From: Candidatus Fermentibacterota bacterium
GTDB lineage: Bacteria; JAFGKV01
Length of the DNA stretch: 6,952 nucleotides
Direction: 5' to 3'
Assembly (NCBI GenBank): GCA_030620115.1
Contig: JAUXFG010000184.1
Span: 1-6,952, forward strand
Part shown: positions 6,445 to 6,952 of the stretch, in pieces
Layout: each line of letters starts with the position of its first letter
Position numbering within the stretch: the first letter of the stretch is position 1
Program-made: the position numbers and the translations under genes
Notes under the pieces: model-generated
Seen by the model: only the letters and a program-made list of their open reading frames with translations
Told to the model about the DNA's origin: nothing
The model's database searches: none

Positions 6445-6952
6445 ATGACACGTATTGAGTTCTTTGATGACCTCGCTATCCGATGGGATACGATCGTTGA
6501 CGTGCAGGAAATTGGCCGTCGACTGCAACGTGGTCTTGCAAATCTGAGATTGGATAGAGCGGAACATGTGGTGGACATCGGCTGTGGTACCGGCGCCCTC
6601 TTGCGCTGCCTGGTTGATGCGCTAGGGCCGGATGGCCGGATTGATGCAATCGACTTCTCGGCTCAGATGATTGCCAAAGCCCAGGCCAAGATCCCGGACT
6701 CTCGAGTGATCTTCCATCAGGCCGATGTGCAGGCACTGCCGCTCCCCGACGAATCATTTGACCGAGTCTTCTGTTTCTCATCGTGGCCGCACTTCACCAA
6801 TCCCACCACGGCCATCAAGGAGATTCGCCGGATCCTCAAGCCATGGGGCATACTTCATATATGGCATGTTGATTCCCGTGAGACGATAAACCGAACACAT
6901 GAAGACGCAGGTGAGCCCGTCAGTGGCGACCTCCTGCCTCCCGCCTCGGTCC
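6445..6952 (+). CDS. Class I SAM-dependent methyltransferase, 3' end cut by the window edge
   Basis: 169 codons are visible and the frame is still open at the last base, so the C-terminus is missing. The ATG at 6445 is preferred because GGAG at 6432-6435 precedes it by nine bases; an in-frame ATG at 6427 would add six residues and lacks a clear site. Residues 42-50 (VVDIGCGTG) are the SAM-binding motif I, and Asp70 in IDAIDFS is the likely ribose-binding acidic residue. ALPLPDESFDRVFC at 97-110 is motif II, and AIKEIRRILKPWGIL at 123-137 is the usual post-II/III region of the UbiE/Methyltransf_11 type. The N-terminal FFDDLAIRWD and the later HVDSRETINRTH followed by DLLPP are seen, from memory, in a subgroup of UbiE-like enzymes. 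The substrate cannot be inferred, and no neighbour gives a hint. Confidence 0.88.
   Translation, partial: MTRIEFFDDLAIRWDTIVDVQEIGRRLQRGLANLRLDRAEHVVDIGCGTGALLRCLVDALGPDGRIDAIDFSAQMIAKAQAKIPDSRVIFHQADVQALPLPDESFDRVFCFSSWPHFTNPTTAIKEIRRILKPWGILHIWHVDSRETINRTHEDAGEPVSGDLLPPASV

Overview
This window reads as accessory DNA from an uncultured bacterium, possibly one of the candidate phyla around the Fibrobacteres-Chlorobi-Bacteroidetes (FCB) group. The clue is a predicted exported protein at 4712-6352 whose last ~85 residues resemble the C-terminal sorting domains (FlgD-like Ig folds) of type IX secretion systems. That placement is inference; there is no rRNA or marker gene. All four genes lie on the + strand.

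Layout. Bases 23-211 hold a structured repeat (copy 1). It ends six bases before the ribosome binding site of a 742-residue right-handed beta-helix protein with a C-terminal PA14-like domain (227-2455). That gene's stop codon overlaps the GTG start of a 631-residue glycoside hydrolase family 2-like (GH2-like) protein (2452-4347), so the two are probably one translationally coupled, glycan-directed operon. A 364-base gap follows. Its first ~100 bases show nothing recognisable and the rest is a second, longer copy of the structured repeat (4451-4685). Next come a seven-bladed FG-GAP beta-propeller protein with a signal peptide and sorting domain (4712-6352) and a class I SAM-dependent methyltransferase that runs off the right edge (6445-6952).

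How they may work together. The beta-helix/PA14 protein and the GH2-like protein look like a carbohydrate-processing pair, with the first binding or cleaving a polysaccharide and the second acting on its oligosaccharides. The FG-GAP protein is probably an independent surface or adhesion protein, and the methyltransferase shows no link to the others.

The most unusual thing is the pair of repeats. Both have long imperfect terminal inverted repeats, blocks conserved at about 90 percent, and internal hairpins whose stem sequences differ between copies while remaining base-paired. The same type of GC-rich palindrome sits at different internal positions in the two copies. Each copy lies directly upstream of, and in the same orientation as, a gene for a predicted surface or exported protein. 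This fits either a structured 5' leader/RNA family or a small non-autonomous mobile element whose transcript folds.
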